Shown here: positions 35,771 through 43,974 of the stretch, one piece after another
Numbering within the stretch: position 1 is the first letter of the stretch
Layout: every line of letters starts with the position of its first letter
The notes under the pieces: model-generated
Database searches by the model: none
Seen by the model: only the letters and a program-made list of their open reading frames with translations
What the model was told of the DNA's origin: nothing
Made by a program: the position numbers and the translations under genes
From: Bradyrhizobium sp. WSM3983
GTDB lineage: Bacteria; Pseudomonadota; Alphaproteobacteria; Rhizobiales; Xanthobacteraceae
Direction: 5' to 3'
DNA: 48,882 bases
Assembly (NCBI RefSeq): GCF_000473045.1
Contig: NZ_AXAY01000046.1
Span: 1-48,882, forward strand

Positions 35771-36634
35771 ATGTCCAAGAGCCTGATCGACCTGATTTCG
35801 ATCCTCGACCTCGAGCAGCTCGAGGTGAATTTGTTCCGCGGCAACAGCCCGAAGACGAGCTGGCAGCGGGTGTTCGGCGGGCAGGTGATCGGACAGGCGA
35901 TGGTGGCGGCCTGCCGCACCGTCGAGGGCCGCCTGCCACATTCGCTGCACTGCTATTTCATCCTGCCGGGCGATCCGCAGATCCCGATCATCTACCAGGT
36001 CGAGCGCCTGCGCGACGGCAAGAGCTATTCGACGCGCCGTGTCACCGCGATCCAGCACGGCAATGCAATCTTCTCGATCATGGTCTCGTTCCACGCCGAG
36101 GAGGAAAGCGCATTCGATCACCAGGAAAAAATGCCTGACGTGCCGCCGCCGGAAAAGCTCACGGCGGAGGAGATGGCGAAGCAGCCGACGTTCCGCGAGA
36201 TGCCGGACTTCATCCGTCGCTACTACGAGTCCGATCGTCCGATCGAGCTGCGCCCGGTCGAGCTCGGCCGTTACTTCGGCCAGAAGATCGAGGACGGCCG
36301 CATCCATGTCTGGATCAAGACGGCGGCAACGCTTCCGGACGATCCGGCGCTGCACATGTGCGCGCTGGCCTATGCCTCGGACTTCTCGCTGCTCGATGCG
36401 ATCATGGCGCGCTATGGCCGAACGCTGTTCGACAAGCGCATGATGCCGGCGAGCCTCGACCACGCGATGTGGTTTCACCGCCCGTTCCGCGCCGACGAGT
36501 GGCTGCTCTACGCGCAGGATTCGCCGAGCGCGCAAGGCGGCCGCGGCTTGACCCGCGGCTCGATCTTCAAGCCCGACGGCACCCTGGTCGCCTCTGTCGC
36601 GCAGGAAGGCTCCGTGCGCGAGCGGAGGACCTGA
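35771..36634 (+). CDS. tesB: Acyl-CoA thioesterase II
   Basis: Hydrolyses acyl-CoA to free acid and CoA. The 287-residue double-hotdog protein begins with LLxILDLExLE-type sequence (LISILDLEQLEVNLFRG), then WQRVFGGQVIGQAMVAACRT, HSLHCYFILPGD and SYSTRRVTAIQHGNAIFSI in the first hotdog. The second has ASDFSLLDAIM and the C-terminal SLDHAMWFHRPFRADEWLLY. The extra upstream codons to 35693 do not match the family. It is divergent from the UbiH-type gene. Confidence 0.94.
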   Translation: MSKSLIDLISILDLEQLEVNLFRGNSPKTSWQRVFGGQVIGQAMVAACRTVEGRLPHSLHCYFILPGDPQIPIIYQVERLRDGKSYSTRRVTAIQHGNAIFSIMVSFHAEEESAFDHQEKMPDVPPPEKLTAEEMAKQPTFREMPDFIRRYYESDRPIELRPVELGRYFGQKIEDGRIHVWIKTAATLPDDPALHMCALAYASDFSLLDAIMARYGRTLFDKRMMPASLDHAMWFHRPFRADEWLLYAQDSPSAQGGRGLTRGSIFKPDGTLVASVAQEGSVRERRT

Positions 36635-36673
36635 TCGCCCCAAGCGCGCGACTCAGGGCCTTTTGAGTCGTGC

Positions 36674-37564
36674 TTACATCGAACCGCGCGGTGCGAGCTC
36701 GGTCTGCGATGCGAACCAGTTCATGATCCAGCGATACACCCACGGAATCGGGATGATGAAGCCGCACAGGATCGCCGCCGCAATTCCGCGCCAGAGGATC
36801 CCGAGCCCGCTGCCCCGGAAGGTGATCTCTCGCCGCGTGCCCTGAATGTTGCGATAGGTCCAGCGCAGCTGGGCTGCGGCGACCCAGGCCCATCCGATGA
36901 TGGTGATGATGGAGATCGCAAACAGCAGGTTCCAGCCGATATAGCCCAGGGCCGAGCCGGTGAAGCTGAGGCCGAGCGGCTGCCCGTTGGAGGCGATGTT
37001 GGCGATCATCCATTTCAGCAGCATCCAGTAGAGCACGATCTGGACGATGTAGAGCGCGGTGCTCAAAATCTGGATGCCGGTGTAGCCGACGACAATCGCC
37101 AGAACGATGAACCCGAAGAACCAGGGCACGATCGCCATGGCATTGCCGGTGAAGGAGAGGTTCGGCCGCCCCGGAACCTTCACGCAGGACACGATCCATT
37201 GCGTGTACCAGACGAACAGCCACGGAATCGGGATGATGAAGCACGAGCCGATCAGCATCACCAGTGTTCGCCAGGTGAAGTCGACGATGCCGAAATCGAC
37301 CGACAGCGATCCGCCGGCAGCGCTGCCTGCACCGGTGTAGCCACCGCCGCCCATCATCGGCGGGGCCCCGGCGGGAATGATCGGCGACGCGCCGCCGCCC
37401 GACATCAGACCGGGAATTTCGGCGGCCTTCTGCCAGCCGGCCATGCCCTCGGACCACACCAGGGTATCGCCGCGCACGACGCCCTGGGCGATCAGGTCGC
37501 GGAATTGGCCCTCCGGATAGGGCCCCTGCTGCTTGCCCTCGGATGCGTAGAACCAGCTCGCCAT
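36674..37564 (-). CDS. GYF_2 (DUF4339) and DUF898-like membrane protein
   Basis: A 296-residue protein. Residues 1-50 form a GYF_2 domain (WFYASEGKQQGPYPEGQF ... VWSEGMAGWQKAAEIPGL), a probable peptide-binding module. A glycine/proline linker follows, then a multi-helix membrane domain of about 200 residues in which the unit IPIPWLFVWYTQWIVS / IPIPWVYRWIMNWFAS occurs twice, as in DUF898 proteins. The function is unknown. The internal repeat suggests duplication of a half-domain. It is divergent from the first glnK. Confidence 0.85.
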   Translation of the reverse strand: MASWFYASEGKQQGPYPEGQFRDLIAQGVVRGDTLVWSEGMAGWQKAAEIPGLMSGGGASPIIPAGAPPMMGGGGYTGAGSAAGGSLSVDFGIVDFTWRTLVMLIGSCFIIPIPWLFVWYTQWIVSCVKVPGRPNLSFTGNAMAIVPWFFGFIVLAIVVGYTGIQILSTALYIVQIVLYWMLLKWMIANIASNGQPLGLSFTGSALGYIGWNLLFAISIITIIGWAWVAAAQLRWTYRNIQGTRREITFRGSGLGILWRGIAAAILCGFIIPIPWVYRWIMNWFASQTELAPRGSM

Positions 37565-37800
37565 GACGCGTCCCCCAAAATACTTATGTACCGCTCGGCA
37601 GGCGCGGGTTCACCGCATCCATGCCAAAAATGCATTGTGAAGGATGAACGGCTGCCCTGTACAGAGGCGGCCGTTCACAACGCCAGACGTTTTTCCGCTT
37701 CAATCTGCAAGTTTTTTGTGCCATTTGCCCGGAAAGATGCCAGATTGACGCAGCGCCGGGGACATGCGGCGCTGCGCATCCCCGGGGAATAGGCCTGACC

Positions 37801-38139
37801 ATGAAACTCGTCGTCGCGATCATCAAACCCTTCAAGCTCGATGAAGTCCGCCAGGCCCTGACGGCGATCGGCGTCCACGGCATGACCGTGACCGAGGTGA
37901 AGGGCTACGGCCGCCAGAAGGGTCACACCGAGATCTATCGCGGCGCGGAATATGTCGTGAACTTCCTGCCGAAGCTGCGGATCGAGATCGCGGTCGCCTC
38001 CGACATCGCCGACAAGGCGGTCGGCGTGATCACCGCGTCGGCGCGTACCGGGCAGATCGGCGACGGCAAGATCTTCGTCACGCCGATCGACCACGCGCTG
38101 CGCATCCGCACCGGCGAAACCGACAGCGACGCGCTCTAA
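37801..38139 (+). CDS. glnK: PII nitrogen regulatory protein, first copy
   Basis: PII proteins sense 2-oxoglutarate, ATP/ADP and glutamine and bind AmtB to close it. The 112-residue protein has the canonical length. The T-loop GRQKGHTEIYRGAEY carries Tyr51, the uridylylation site. The B-loop (TGQIGDGKIF) and the C-loop RIRTGE are intact. The amtB gene follows after 72 bp, the classic pair. No sigma-54 promoter is apparent upstream, unlike the second copy. Confidence 0.96.
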   Translation: MKLVVAIIKPFKLDEVRQALTAIGVHGMTVTEVKGYGRQKGHTEIYRGAEYVVNFLPKLRIEIAVASDIADKAVGVITASARTGQIGDGKIFVTPIDHALRIRTGETDSDAL

Positions 38140-38211
38140 ACACATCTATCCGATCGCAGCCGGCAACGACGCCACGCGTGCGACGCCATCACTATGCCGG
38201 GGGGAAATGAC

Positions 38212-39513
38212 ATGGCGGGATTGTTGCGCCGCGCAGCCGTAATGGCTGCGCCGATCGGATTTGTGTCGCTTATGGCAGCGCCCGCGCACGCCGCAGCCTC
38301 CGAGATCAGCACCGCCGACACCGCCTGGATGATCGTCGCCACCGCACTGGTGCTGATGATGACGATCCCGGGACTTGCGCTGTTCTACTCGGGCATGGTG
38401 CGCAAGAAGAACGTGCTCGCCACCATGGCGCAGAGCCTTGCCGCGGTGACGATCATCTCGATTCTCTGGGTCGCGTTCGGCTATTCGCTGTGCTTCGTCG
38501 GCGACGGCCCGTGGATCGGTTCGCTCGACCGCTGGTTCCTCGCCGGCATGACCATGGACAGCGTCAACCCGGCCGCGAAGACGATCCCGGAAGCGCTGTT
38601 CATGCTGTACCAGATGACGTTTGCGATCATCACGGTGGCGCTGGTCGCGGGCTCGGTCGCCGACCGGATGCGGTTCTCCGCCTATCTGCTGTTCTCCGTC
38701 GCCTGGTTCATATTCGTCTACATTCCGCTGGCGCATTGGGTGTGGGGCGGCGGCTTCCTCAACAGCATGGGCGTGCTCGATTTCGCCGGCGGTCTCGTCG
38801 TGCATCTGTCGGCCGGCACCGGCGGCCTCGTCGCCGCCAAGGTGATGGGGCGCCGTCACGGCTACGGCACCGAAAATCTCTCGCCGTTCGATCTGTCGCT
38901 CGCCGTGATGGGCACCGGCCTGTTGTGGGTCGGCTGGTTCGGCTTCAACGGCGGCTCGGCCGGTGCTGCCAATTCGCGCGCGGTGATGGCGATCATCGCC
39001 ACACATCTTGCGGCCTGCTCCGGCGCGCTGACCTGGGGCGCGATCGAATGGTCGACGCGGCGCAAGCCTTCCGTGCTCGGCATGATCTCGGGCGCGGTGG
39101 CCGGCCTCGGCACCATCACACCAGCTTCGGGCTTCGTCGCGCCGTGGCACGGCATCGTCATCGGCATCGCCGCAGGCGGGATTTGCTACTGGGCCTGCAC
39201 CTGGCTGAAGCACCGCTTCAACTACGACGACTCGCTCGACGTGTTCGGCGTCCACGGCATCGGCGGGCTGACCGGCACGTTGCTCGCCGGCGTGTTCGCG
39301 ACCAGCGCGATCGGCGGCACGGCCGGCCTGCTCGAGGGCCATCCGCAGCAATTGCTGATCCAGCTTTACGGTGTCGCCGTCACCTTTGTCTGGTCGGCGG
39401 GCGTGAGCTTTGTTCTGCTCAAGCTGGTCGGCCTGTTCGTGCCCCTGCGCGTGTCGCGCGAGCACGAGCTCGAGGGGCTCGATATCTCGCAGCACGGCGA
39501 AGCGCTGCAGTAA
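38212..39513 (+). CDS. amtB: Ammonium transporter, first copy
   Basis: Conducts ammonium/ammonia across the inner membrane; closed by GlnK when nitrogen is plentiful. The 433-residue protein begins with a signal peptide (VMAAPIGFVSLMAAPAHAAA), then 11 membrane helices. The twin pore histidines lie in GLVVHLSAG and DVFGVHGIGG. ALFYSGMVRKKNVL is the conserved N-terminal motif. GGGGGGAAA before ATG 38212 supports that start over ATG 38194. Confidence 0.95.
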   Translation: MAGLLRRAAVMAAPIGFVSLMAAPAHAAASEISTADTAWMIVATALVLMMTIPGLALFYSGMVRKKNVLATMAQSLAAVTIISILWVAFGYSLCFVGDGPWIGSLDRWFLAGMTMDSVNPAAKTIPEALFMLYQMTFAIITVALVAGSVADRMRFSAYLLFSVAWFIFVYIPLAHWVWGGGFLNSMGVLDFAGGLVVHLSAGTGGLVAAKVMGRRHGYGTENLSPFDLSLAVMGTGLLWVGWFGFNGGSAGAANSRAVMAIIATHLAACSGALTWGAIEWSTRRKPSVLGMISGAVAGLGTITPASGFVAPWHGIVIGIAAGGICYWACTWLKHRFNYDDSLDVFGVHGIGGLTGTLLAGVFATSAIGGTAGLLEGHPQQLLIQLYGVAVTFVWSAGVSFVLLKLVGLFVPLRVSREHELEGLDISQHGEALQ

Positions 39514-39525
39514 TCGGGGCTTGCG

Positions 39526-39553
39526 CAATATATAAGTACATGCTTATGTATTG
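39526..39553. promoter_or_regulatory. ArsR-type operator palindrome
   Basis: A 28-bp imperfect palindrome: CAATA, one mismatched base, ATAAG, six central bases TACATG, then CTTAT, one mismatched base and TATTG. It ends two bases before the ATG of the arsR gene, covering its ribosome-binding region and probably its promoter. Such AT-rich dyads are typical ArsR/SmtB operators, so autorepression is likely. Confidence 0.75.
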
Positions 39554-39555
39554 CC

Positions 39556-39870
39556 ATGATCGAAGCCGACATCTTCAAGGCGCTGGCCGACCCGACGCGC
39601 CGAAAGGTCTTTGAGAAGCTCGCTGGCGGAAGCTTGAATGCCAGCGCTTTGCGCGACGGTTTGGAGATCAGCCAGCCGGCGATGTCGCAGCATCTTGCGG
39701 TGCTGCGCGCGGCAGGCCTCGTGCGCGAGCAGCGGCAGGGCCGCTTTGTGAATTACGAAGTCGACCCCGAAGGAATCGTCGCCATCGGGGCATGGCTTGC
39801 GCGTTATCGCGCCTATTGGCCGAAGCGCATGGACGCACTCGCCGATCTTTTGAAGGATATGGATCAATGA
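39556..39870 (+). CDS. ArsR family transcriptional regulator
   Basis: A 104-residue winged-helix protein. It starts DIFKALADPTRRKVFEKLAG, and the recognition helix lies in LEISQPAMSQHLAVLRAAGLV (about 35-55). The wing is VREQRQGRFVNYEVDPEG. No metal-binding CxC motif is present, so it belongs to the metal-independent ArsR group that regulates adjacent SRPBCC genes. The SRPBCC gene overlaps its stop by 4 bp. Confidence 0.94.
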   Translation: MIEADIFKALADPTRRKVFEKLAGGSLNASALRDGLEISQPAMSQHLAVLRAAGLVREQRQGRFVNYEVDPEGIVAIGAWLARYRAYWPKRMDALADLLKDMDQ

Positions 39871-40220
39871 GCGACGCAGCGAAGCCCGATCCCTCCGATG
39901 CAGAACTGGTGCTCGAATATGAATTCGATGCGCCGCCGGCAAAGGTCTGGCGTGCCGTGACCATTCCGGCCTTGCGCGAGCGCTGGCTGCCGGATTGCGA
40001 CCTTGCGGGCGCCGAGCCGGAATCATCGATCGCGGGCGAGGAGGTACGCTACCGGCTTCGTGATTCAGAGCCGCCGTTTCGCGAGAGCCACGTCATCTTC
40101 CGGATCGAGCCGAACGAGGACGGCGGCACCCGCTTCCGCATCATCCAGCAAGCCTGCGACGACCTCGCGAAGCTGCCGCAGCCGGCCAACAGCAATTGCT
40201 GCCTGATGCTGGCGGCCTGA
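39867..40220 (+). CDS. SRPBCC domain protein, partner of ArsR
   Basis: A 117-residue protein starting at an ATGA overlap with arsR, so it is translationally coupled. LVLEYEFDAPPAKVWRAVTI and REAL-type RERWLPDC segments define an AHSA1-like SRPBCC fold. It is shorter than usual (about 140-160 residues): the C-terminal helix with the WxxxLxxL pattern seems cut short, the end reading LPQPANSNCCLMLAA. Ligand and role are unknown. The longer open frame from 39792 lies within arsR and is not the start. Confidence 0.85.
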   Translation: MSDAAKPDPSDAELVLEYEFDAPPAKVWRAVTIPALRERWLPDCDLAGAEPESSIAGEEVRYRLRDSEPPFRESHVIFRIEPNEDGGTRFRIIQQACDDLAKLPQPANSNCCLMLAA

Positions 40221-40262
40221 CACCAAACAAGACTTCATCACCTGCAGACATGGAGGTCGCCG

Positions 40263-40883
40263 ATGCGCGACATGCTTCAGCTCGTCCCTATGGTCGTCGA
40301 ACAATCTGCCCGCGGCGAACGATCCTTCGATATCTACTCGCGGCTCCTGCGCGAGCGCATCATCTTCCTCAACGGCGAGGTCAATGACGCCATGTCCGGA
40401 CTGGTCTGCGCGCAACTGCTGTTCCTGGAGGCGGAGAACCCGAACAGGCCGATCAATCTCTACATCAATTCCTACGGCGGCGTGGTCACCAGTGGCCTCG
40501 CCATGTACGACACCATGCAGTTCATCAAGGCGCCGGTTCATACGCTGTGTATGGGCACCGCGCGCTCCATGGGCTCGTTCCTGCTGATGGCCGGCGAACC
40601 CGGTCACCGCGCCGCGCTGCCCAATGCGAGCCTTCACGTGCATCAGCCGCTCGGCGGCTTCCAGGGCCAGGCGTCCGACATCCTGATCCATGCCAACGAA
40701 ATGCAGGAAACCAAGCGGCGTATCACCCGGCTCTATGCGCAACATTGCGGGCGCTCCGCGGCTGAGGTGGAACGGACCCTGGACCGCGACCACTTCATGA
40801 CCGCGCAGCAAGGGGTCGAGTGGGGATTGATCGACCGGGTCTTTACGGAGCGCCAGCCGTCCGATCGCGAGGCTAGTCAATAG
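40263..40883 (+). CDS. clpP: ClpP-type protease subunit
   Basis: A 206-residue ATP-dependent Clp protease proteolytic subunit. The catalytic triad is complete: Ser102 in TARSMGSFLL, His127 in LHVHQPLGG and Asp176 in DRDHFMTAQQG. INSYGGVVTSGLAMYDTMQF is the oxyanion-region helix. It differs from canonical ClpP1 (usually QAASMGAFLL and MIHQP), and no clpX or clpA is nearby, so it is probably a secondary paralogue. GGAGG precedes ATG 40263. Confidence 0.93.
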   Translation: MRDMLQLVPMVVEQSARGERSFDIYSRLLRERIIFLNGEVNDAMSGLVCAQLLFLEAENPNRPINLYINSYGGVVTSGLAMYDTMQFIKAPVHTLCMGTARSMGSFLLMAGEPGHRAALPNASLHVHQPLGGFQGQASDILIHANEMQETKRRITRLYAQHCGRSAAEVERTLDRDHFMTAQQGVEWGLIDRVFTERQPSDREASQ

Positions 40884-41194
40884 ACCGCCTCCGTAATTAG
40901 ATACCCTCCAACTGCCCGACGCGTGAGCAGCAAATGTGTCGGCAGCCTGTCATGCCTGCTTTTTGATCAGGCCTGACCATGGATTGAGCGCGACGTAATA
41001 GCGCACTGCACCGCAATACCCGTCAAACGCGAAAACCCCCGTTTTCATAGTCCGTTAGGCAACGCGGCCGATCTGGCACGGCATTTGATTCTAAGGGTCC
41101 CGGCTGTGCCCGCGTAGTGAACTTCTCCCTCGTGGCGAACCAGTCGAGAAACGCCCGGCCATGTCCGGACCGGGCCCAAGCGGGGATAGGACCC
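40884..41194. other. Intergenic region upstream of second glnK
   Basis: A 311-bp gap without a gene. It contains the sigma-54 promoter candidate at 41074-41089 and a weak hairpin GCCTG-N9-CAGGC at 40954-40972 that may end the clpP transcript. I see no full NtrC palindrome. Confidence 0.5.
41074..41089 (+). promoter_or_regulatory. Sigma-54 (RpoN) promoter candidate for glnK-amtB copy 2
   Basis: TGGCACG-GCAT-TTGAT matches the consensus TGGCACG-N4-TTGCW at all but one core position: the -12 GC is GA. The -24 GG and -12 position are separated by the required 10 bases. Transcription would start near 41100, giving a leader of about 95 bases to glnK. NtrC/RpoN control of glnK-amtB under nitrogen limitation is well established in proteobacteria. 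Confidence 0.55.
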
Positions 41195-41533
41195 ATGAAA
41201 ATTGTTATGGCGATTATCAAGCCATTCAAGCTGGAAGAAGTCCGTGACGCCCTGACCGCCATTGGCGTTCACGGTCTCACGGTGACGGAAGTCAAGGGAT
41301 ATGGCCGTCAGAAAGGCCACACGGAAATCTACCGCGGCGCCGAATATGCCGTGAGCTTCCTGCCCAAGATCAAGATCGAAGTCGCCGTCGCCTCCGAGCA
41401 GGTCGACAAGACCATCGACGCCATCACGTCCGCCGCCAAAACCGGACAGATCGGCGACGGCAAGATCTTCGTCATCAACCTCGACCATGCGGTCCGCATC
41501 CGCACCGGCGAGGCCGACGCCGCGGCACTTTGA
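41195..41533 (+). CDS. glnK: PII nitrogen regulatory protein, second copy
   Basis: A 112-residue PII protein highly similar to the copy at 37801: the T-loop GRQKGHTEIYRGAEY with Tyr51 is identical. Differences cluster after it (SFLPKIKIEVAVASEQVDK). ATG 41195 removes 26 upstream codons that do not match PII. The second amtB starts 38 bp after the stop and is surely co-transcribed. The sigma-54 candidate upstream suggests nitrogen-limitation control. Confidence 0.96.
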   Translation: MKIVMAIIKPFKLEEVRDALTAIGVHGLTVTEVKGYGRQKGHTEIYRGAEYAVSFLPKIKIEVAVASEQVDKTIDAITSAAKTGQIGDGKIFVINLDHAVRIRTGEADAAAL

Positions 41534-41571
41534 TTTCGCGCTCAACCAAAATCCAATCAGGAGTAAATGAA

Positions 41572-43020
41572 ATGACGTTTAAGCGTCCCTATGGCGCGGG
41601 ATTGGCGGCTCTCGCAGTCGGCCTGTTCGCTGCAACCGCAGCCTATGCCGAGCCAACGGTCAACAAGGGAGACAACGCCTGGATGCTGACATCGACAGTG
41701 CTCGTGCTGTTGATGACGATCCCGGGTCTTGCGCTGTTCTACGGCGGCCTCGTCCGCTCCAAGAACATGCTCTCGGTCCTGATGCAGGTCTTCTACACCG
41801 TCTGCGTCGTCACCGTGATCTGGGCCGTGTACGGCTACAGCCTCGCCTTCACCGGCGGCTCCGACTTCATCGGCGGCTTCTCCAAGGCCTTCATGATGGG
41901 CGTCACCACCGACTCGAAGGCCGCGACCTTCTCGGTCGACGCCAACATCTCGGAGCTCGTCTATGTCTGTTTCCAGATGACCTTCGCGGCGATCACGCCC
42001 GCCCTCATCGTCGGCGCCTTCGCCGAGCGTATGAAGTTCTCGGCGATCGCCCTGTTCATCCCGCTCTGGGTCACGCTGATCTACTTCCCGATCGCGCACA
42101 TGGTCTGGTACTGGCCCGGCCCGGACGCGATCCAGGATGCGGCCAAGGCTCTGGCTGCTGCGGCTGATGGAGCGGCGAAGACTGCGGCTCAGGCCAAGCT
42201 CGACGAGATCAACGCCGACGCCGGCTGGATCTTCAAGAAGGGCGCGATTGACTTCGCTGGCGGCACCGTGGTGCACATCAACGCCGGCATCGCAGGGCTC
42301 GTCGGCGCTCTGCTGATCGGCAAGCGCACCGGCTACGGCAAGGACCTGATGGCTCCGCACTCGCTGACCATGTCGATGATCGGCGCCTCGCTTCTCTGGG
42401 TCGGCTGGTTCGGCTTCAACGCCGGCTCCAACCTGGAGGCCAACGGCGGCGCAGCCCTCGCCATGACCAACTCCTTCGTCGCCACCGCAGCCGCCGCGCT
42501 GTCGTGGATGTTCGCGGAGTGGATCATCAAGGGTCATCCGTCGGTGCTCGGCGTCATCTCCGGCGCTGTCGCGGGCCTCGTGGCCGTCACGCCTGCCGCC
42601 GGCTTCTCCGGCGTGATGGGTGCGATCGTCCTCGGTCTCGTGGTCGGCGTGGTCTGCCTGTTCTTCTGCACCGTCGTGAAGAACGCGCTCGGCTACGATG
42701 ACTCGCTCGACGTGTTTGGCGTGCACTGCATCGGTGGCATCGTCGGCGCCCTCGGCACCGGCATCCTGGTCAACCCGGCCCTCGGCGGCGCGGGCATCAT
42801 CGACTACACCGCGATCCCGCCCAAGGTTGCCGATTACGACTTCGCGGCGCAGATGATCTCCCAGATCGAAGCCGTCTGCACCACACTGGTGTGGTCGGGT
42901 GTCGGTTCGGCGATCCTCTACAAGGTCGTCGATGTGATCGTTGGCCTCCGCGCCAATGTCGAGAGCGAGCGTGAAGGTCTCGACATCACCGACCACACCG
43001 AGCGCGCCTACAACATGTAA
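41572..43020 (+). CDS. amtB: Ammonium transporter, second copy
   Basis: A 482-residue ammonium transporter with a signal peptide (GLAALAVGLFAATAAYAEPT) and 11 membrane helices. The pore histidines are in GTVVHINAG and DVFGVHCIGG. It is about 50 residues longer than copy 1; much of the extra length is a charged, alanine-rich loop (about 185-220, QDAAKALAAAADGAAKTAAQ) before the helix bearing the first histidine. CAGGAG precedes ATG 41572. A hairpin terminator follows 87 bp after the stop. Confidence 0.95.
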   Translation: MTFKRPYGAGLAALAVGLFAATAAYAEPTVNKGDNAWMLTSTVLVLLMTIPGLALFYGGLVRSKNMLSVLMQVFYTVCVVTVIWAVYGYSLAFTGGSDFIGGFSKAFMMGVTTDSKAATFSVDANISELVYVCFQMTFAAITPALIVGAFAERMKFSAIALFIPLWVTLIYFPIAHMVWYWPGPDAIQDAAKALAAAADGAAKTAAQAKLDEINADAGWIFKKGAIDFAGGTVVHINAGIAGLVGALLIGKRTGYGKDLMAPHSLTMSMIGASLLWVGWFGFNAGSNLEANGGAALAMTNSFVATAAAALSWMFAEWIIKGHPSVLGVISGAVAGLVAVTPAAGFSGVMGAIVLGLVVGVVCLFFCTVVKNALGYDDSLDVFGVHCIGGIVGALGTGILVNPALGGAGIIDYTAIPPKVADYDFAAQMISQIEAVCTTLVWSGVGSAILYKVVDVIVGLRANVESEREGLDITDHTERAYNM

Positions 43021-43106
43021 CGACTCCTCCCGGGCGCGATCTCTCCTCGGCGATCGCGTCCACGACTACGGTTTGGGCACATACCCGGCAATGCCCCGAC
43101 CGTTGA

Positions 43107-43140
43107 GGGGCTCCAGCGCAAGTTGGAGCCCCTTTCTTTT
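43107..43140 (+). terminator. Rho-independent terminator of glnK-amtB copy 2
   Basis: A nine-base perfect stem GGGGCTCCA (43107-43115) / TGGAGCCCC (43124-43132) with loop GCGCAAGT is followed by TTTCTTTT. This is the clearest intrinsic terminator in the window. Confidence 0.9.
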
Positions 43141-43251
43141 TGGTCTTTTTGGCGGGATTCTTTTTGACTGCGCAAAGAAGAAAAGGATTGCCATTCCAGA
43201 TTGCCGGCGCAGAAATAACGACCACAACGAACAACAACACGGGAGGTCGTC

Positions 43252-43656
43252 ATGCGTTTGGAAGGCGGATGCTATTGCGGCGAGGTGCGCTACGTGGCCG
43301 AGGGCGATCCGATGATGCAGGCCCAATGTCACTGCCGCGAGTGCCAGTACATCTCGGGCGGTGCGCCCAACACCTTCATCGCGATGCCGGCGAACGGCTT
43401 CACCTACATCACCGGACAACCCAAGCAGTTCACGCGCAAGGACCTCGCCCGCGCCGTCACGCGGGAGTTCTGTGCCGAATGCGGCACCCATCTGGTGACC
43501 AAGGTTCCGGGACTGCCGGCTGCGGTCCTGAAGGTCGGCACGCTGGACGAGCCGGAAAAATTCAAGCCGCAGTTGGCGATCTACACCTGCGACAAGCAGG
43601 AGTTCCACATGATCCCAGCGGGGATGACGACGTTCGAGAAGCTGCCGGCGCACTGA
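43252..43656 (+). CDS. GFA family protein (CENP-V/GFA zinc-binding fold)
   Basis: A 134-residue protein of the glutathione-dependent formaldehyde-activating enzyme family. Zinc-ligand cysteines are in GGCYCGEVRY, CHCRECQYISGG and FCAECGTHLVTK. Members bind zinc, but the original formaldehyde-activating role has been questioned for relatives, so the function stays open. GGGAGG precedes the ATG. No genes for formaldehyde metabolism lie nearby. Confidence 0.92.
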   Translation: MRLEGGCYCGEVRYVAEGDPMMQAQCHCRECQYISGGAPNTFIAMPANGFTYITGQPKQFTRKDLARAVTREFCAECGTHLVTKVPGLPAAVLKVGTLDEPEKFKPQLAIYTCDKQEFHMIPAGMTTFEKLPAH

Positions 43657-43974
43657 GAGCAAGCCAGGAAATTGGTTCGCTCCCTCTCCCGCTTGCGGGG
43701 GAGGGCTGGGGTGGGGGTGCCTCCGCAGAGAGGCTCCCCAAGAGGAGAGAACCCTCACCCGCCGCGCTCTTAGCGCGCCGACCTCTCCCGCAAGCGGGAG
43801 AGGTAAGAACAGCCCATGCATCCCGTTGTTATCCGGCCTCACTATTCCCGCTCTGGACGGGCCGGCCGGCCGATGGTTAATCGCGTCTTAACCTCGCCCT
43901 ATCTATGGTGAACTGAACCGCTTCCCGCCGGCACCTTGGTGCGACCGGCTGTTCCAAGAGTGCTGGCGCCCAGA
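43657..43974. other. Intergenic region, GFA gene to aminotransferase
   Basis: A gap of 318 bp without a gene. The first half is repeat (43680-43804, entered separately). The AT-richer stretch around 43870-43915 probably holds the aminotransferase promoter. Confidence 0.5.
43680..43804. repeat. CTCCCGC/GCGGGAG intergenic repeat, copy 2
   Basis: It begins CTCCCTCTCCCGC-TT-GCGGGGGAGGG, contains CCCTCACCCGCCGCGCTCT, and ends CCTCTCCCGC-AA-GCGGGAGAGG, the same order as at 31684-31816. Middle positions differ by small substitutions and indels. Confidence 0.75.

Noticed and set aside
37705..37723. Sigma-54-like TGGCAC...TTGCA on the minus strand near the first glnK
   Set aside because: The GG and GC elements are 12 bases apart instead of 10, and the site would face the GYF_2 gene, away from glnK.
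39792..39866. Extended N-terminus of the SRPBCC gene into arsR
   Set aside because: The extra residues lie in arsR coding sequence in another frame and do not resemble the SRPBCC fold. The ATGA overlap start is standard.
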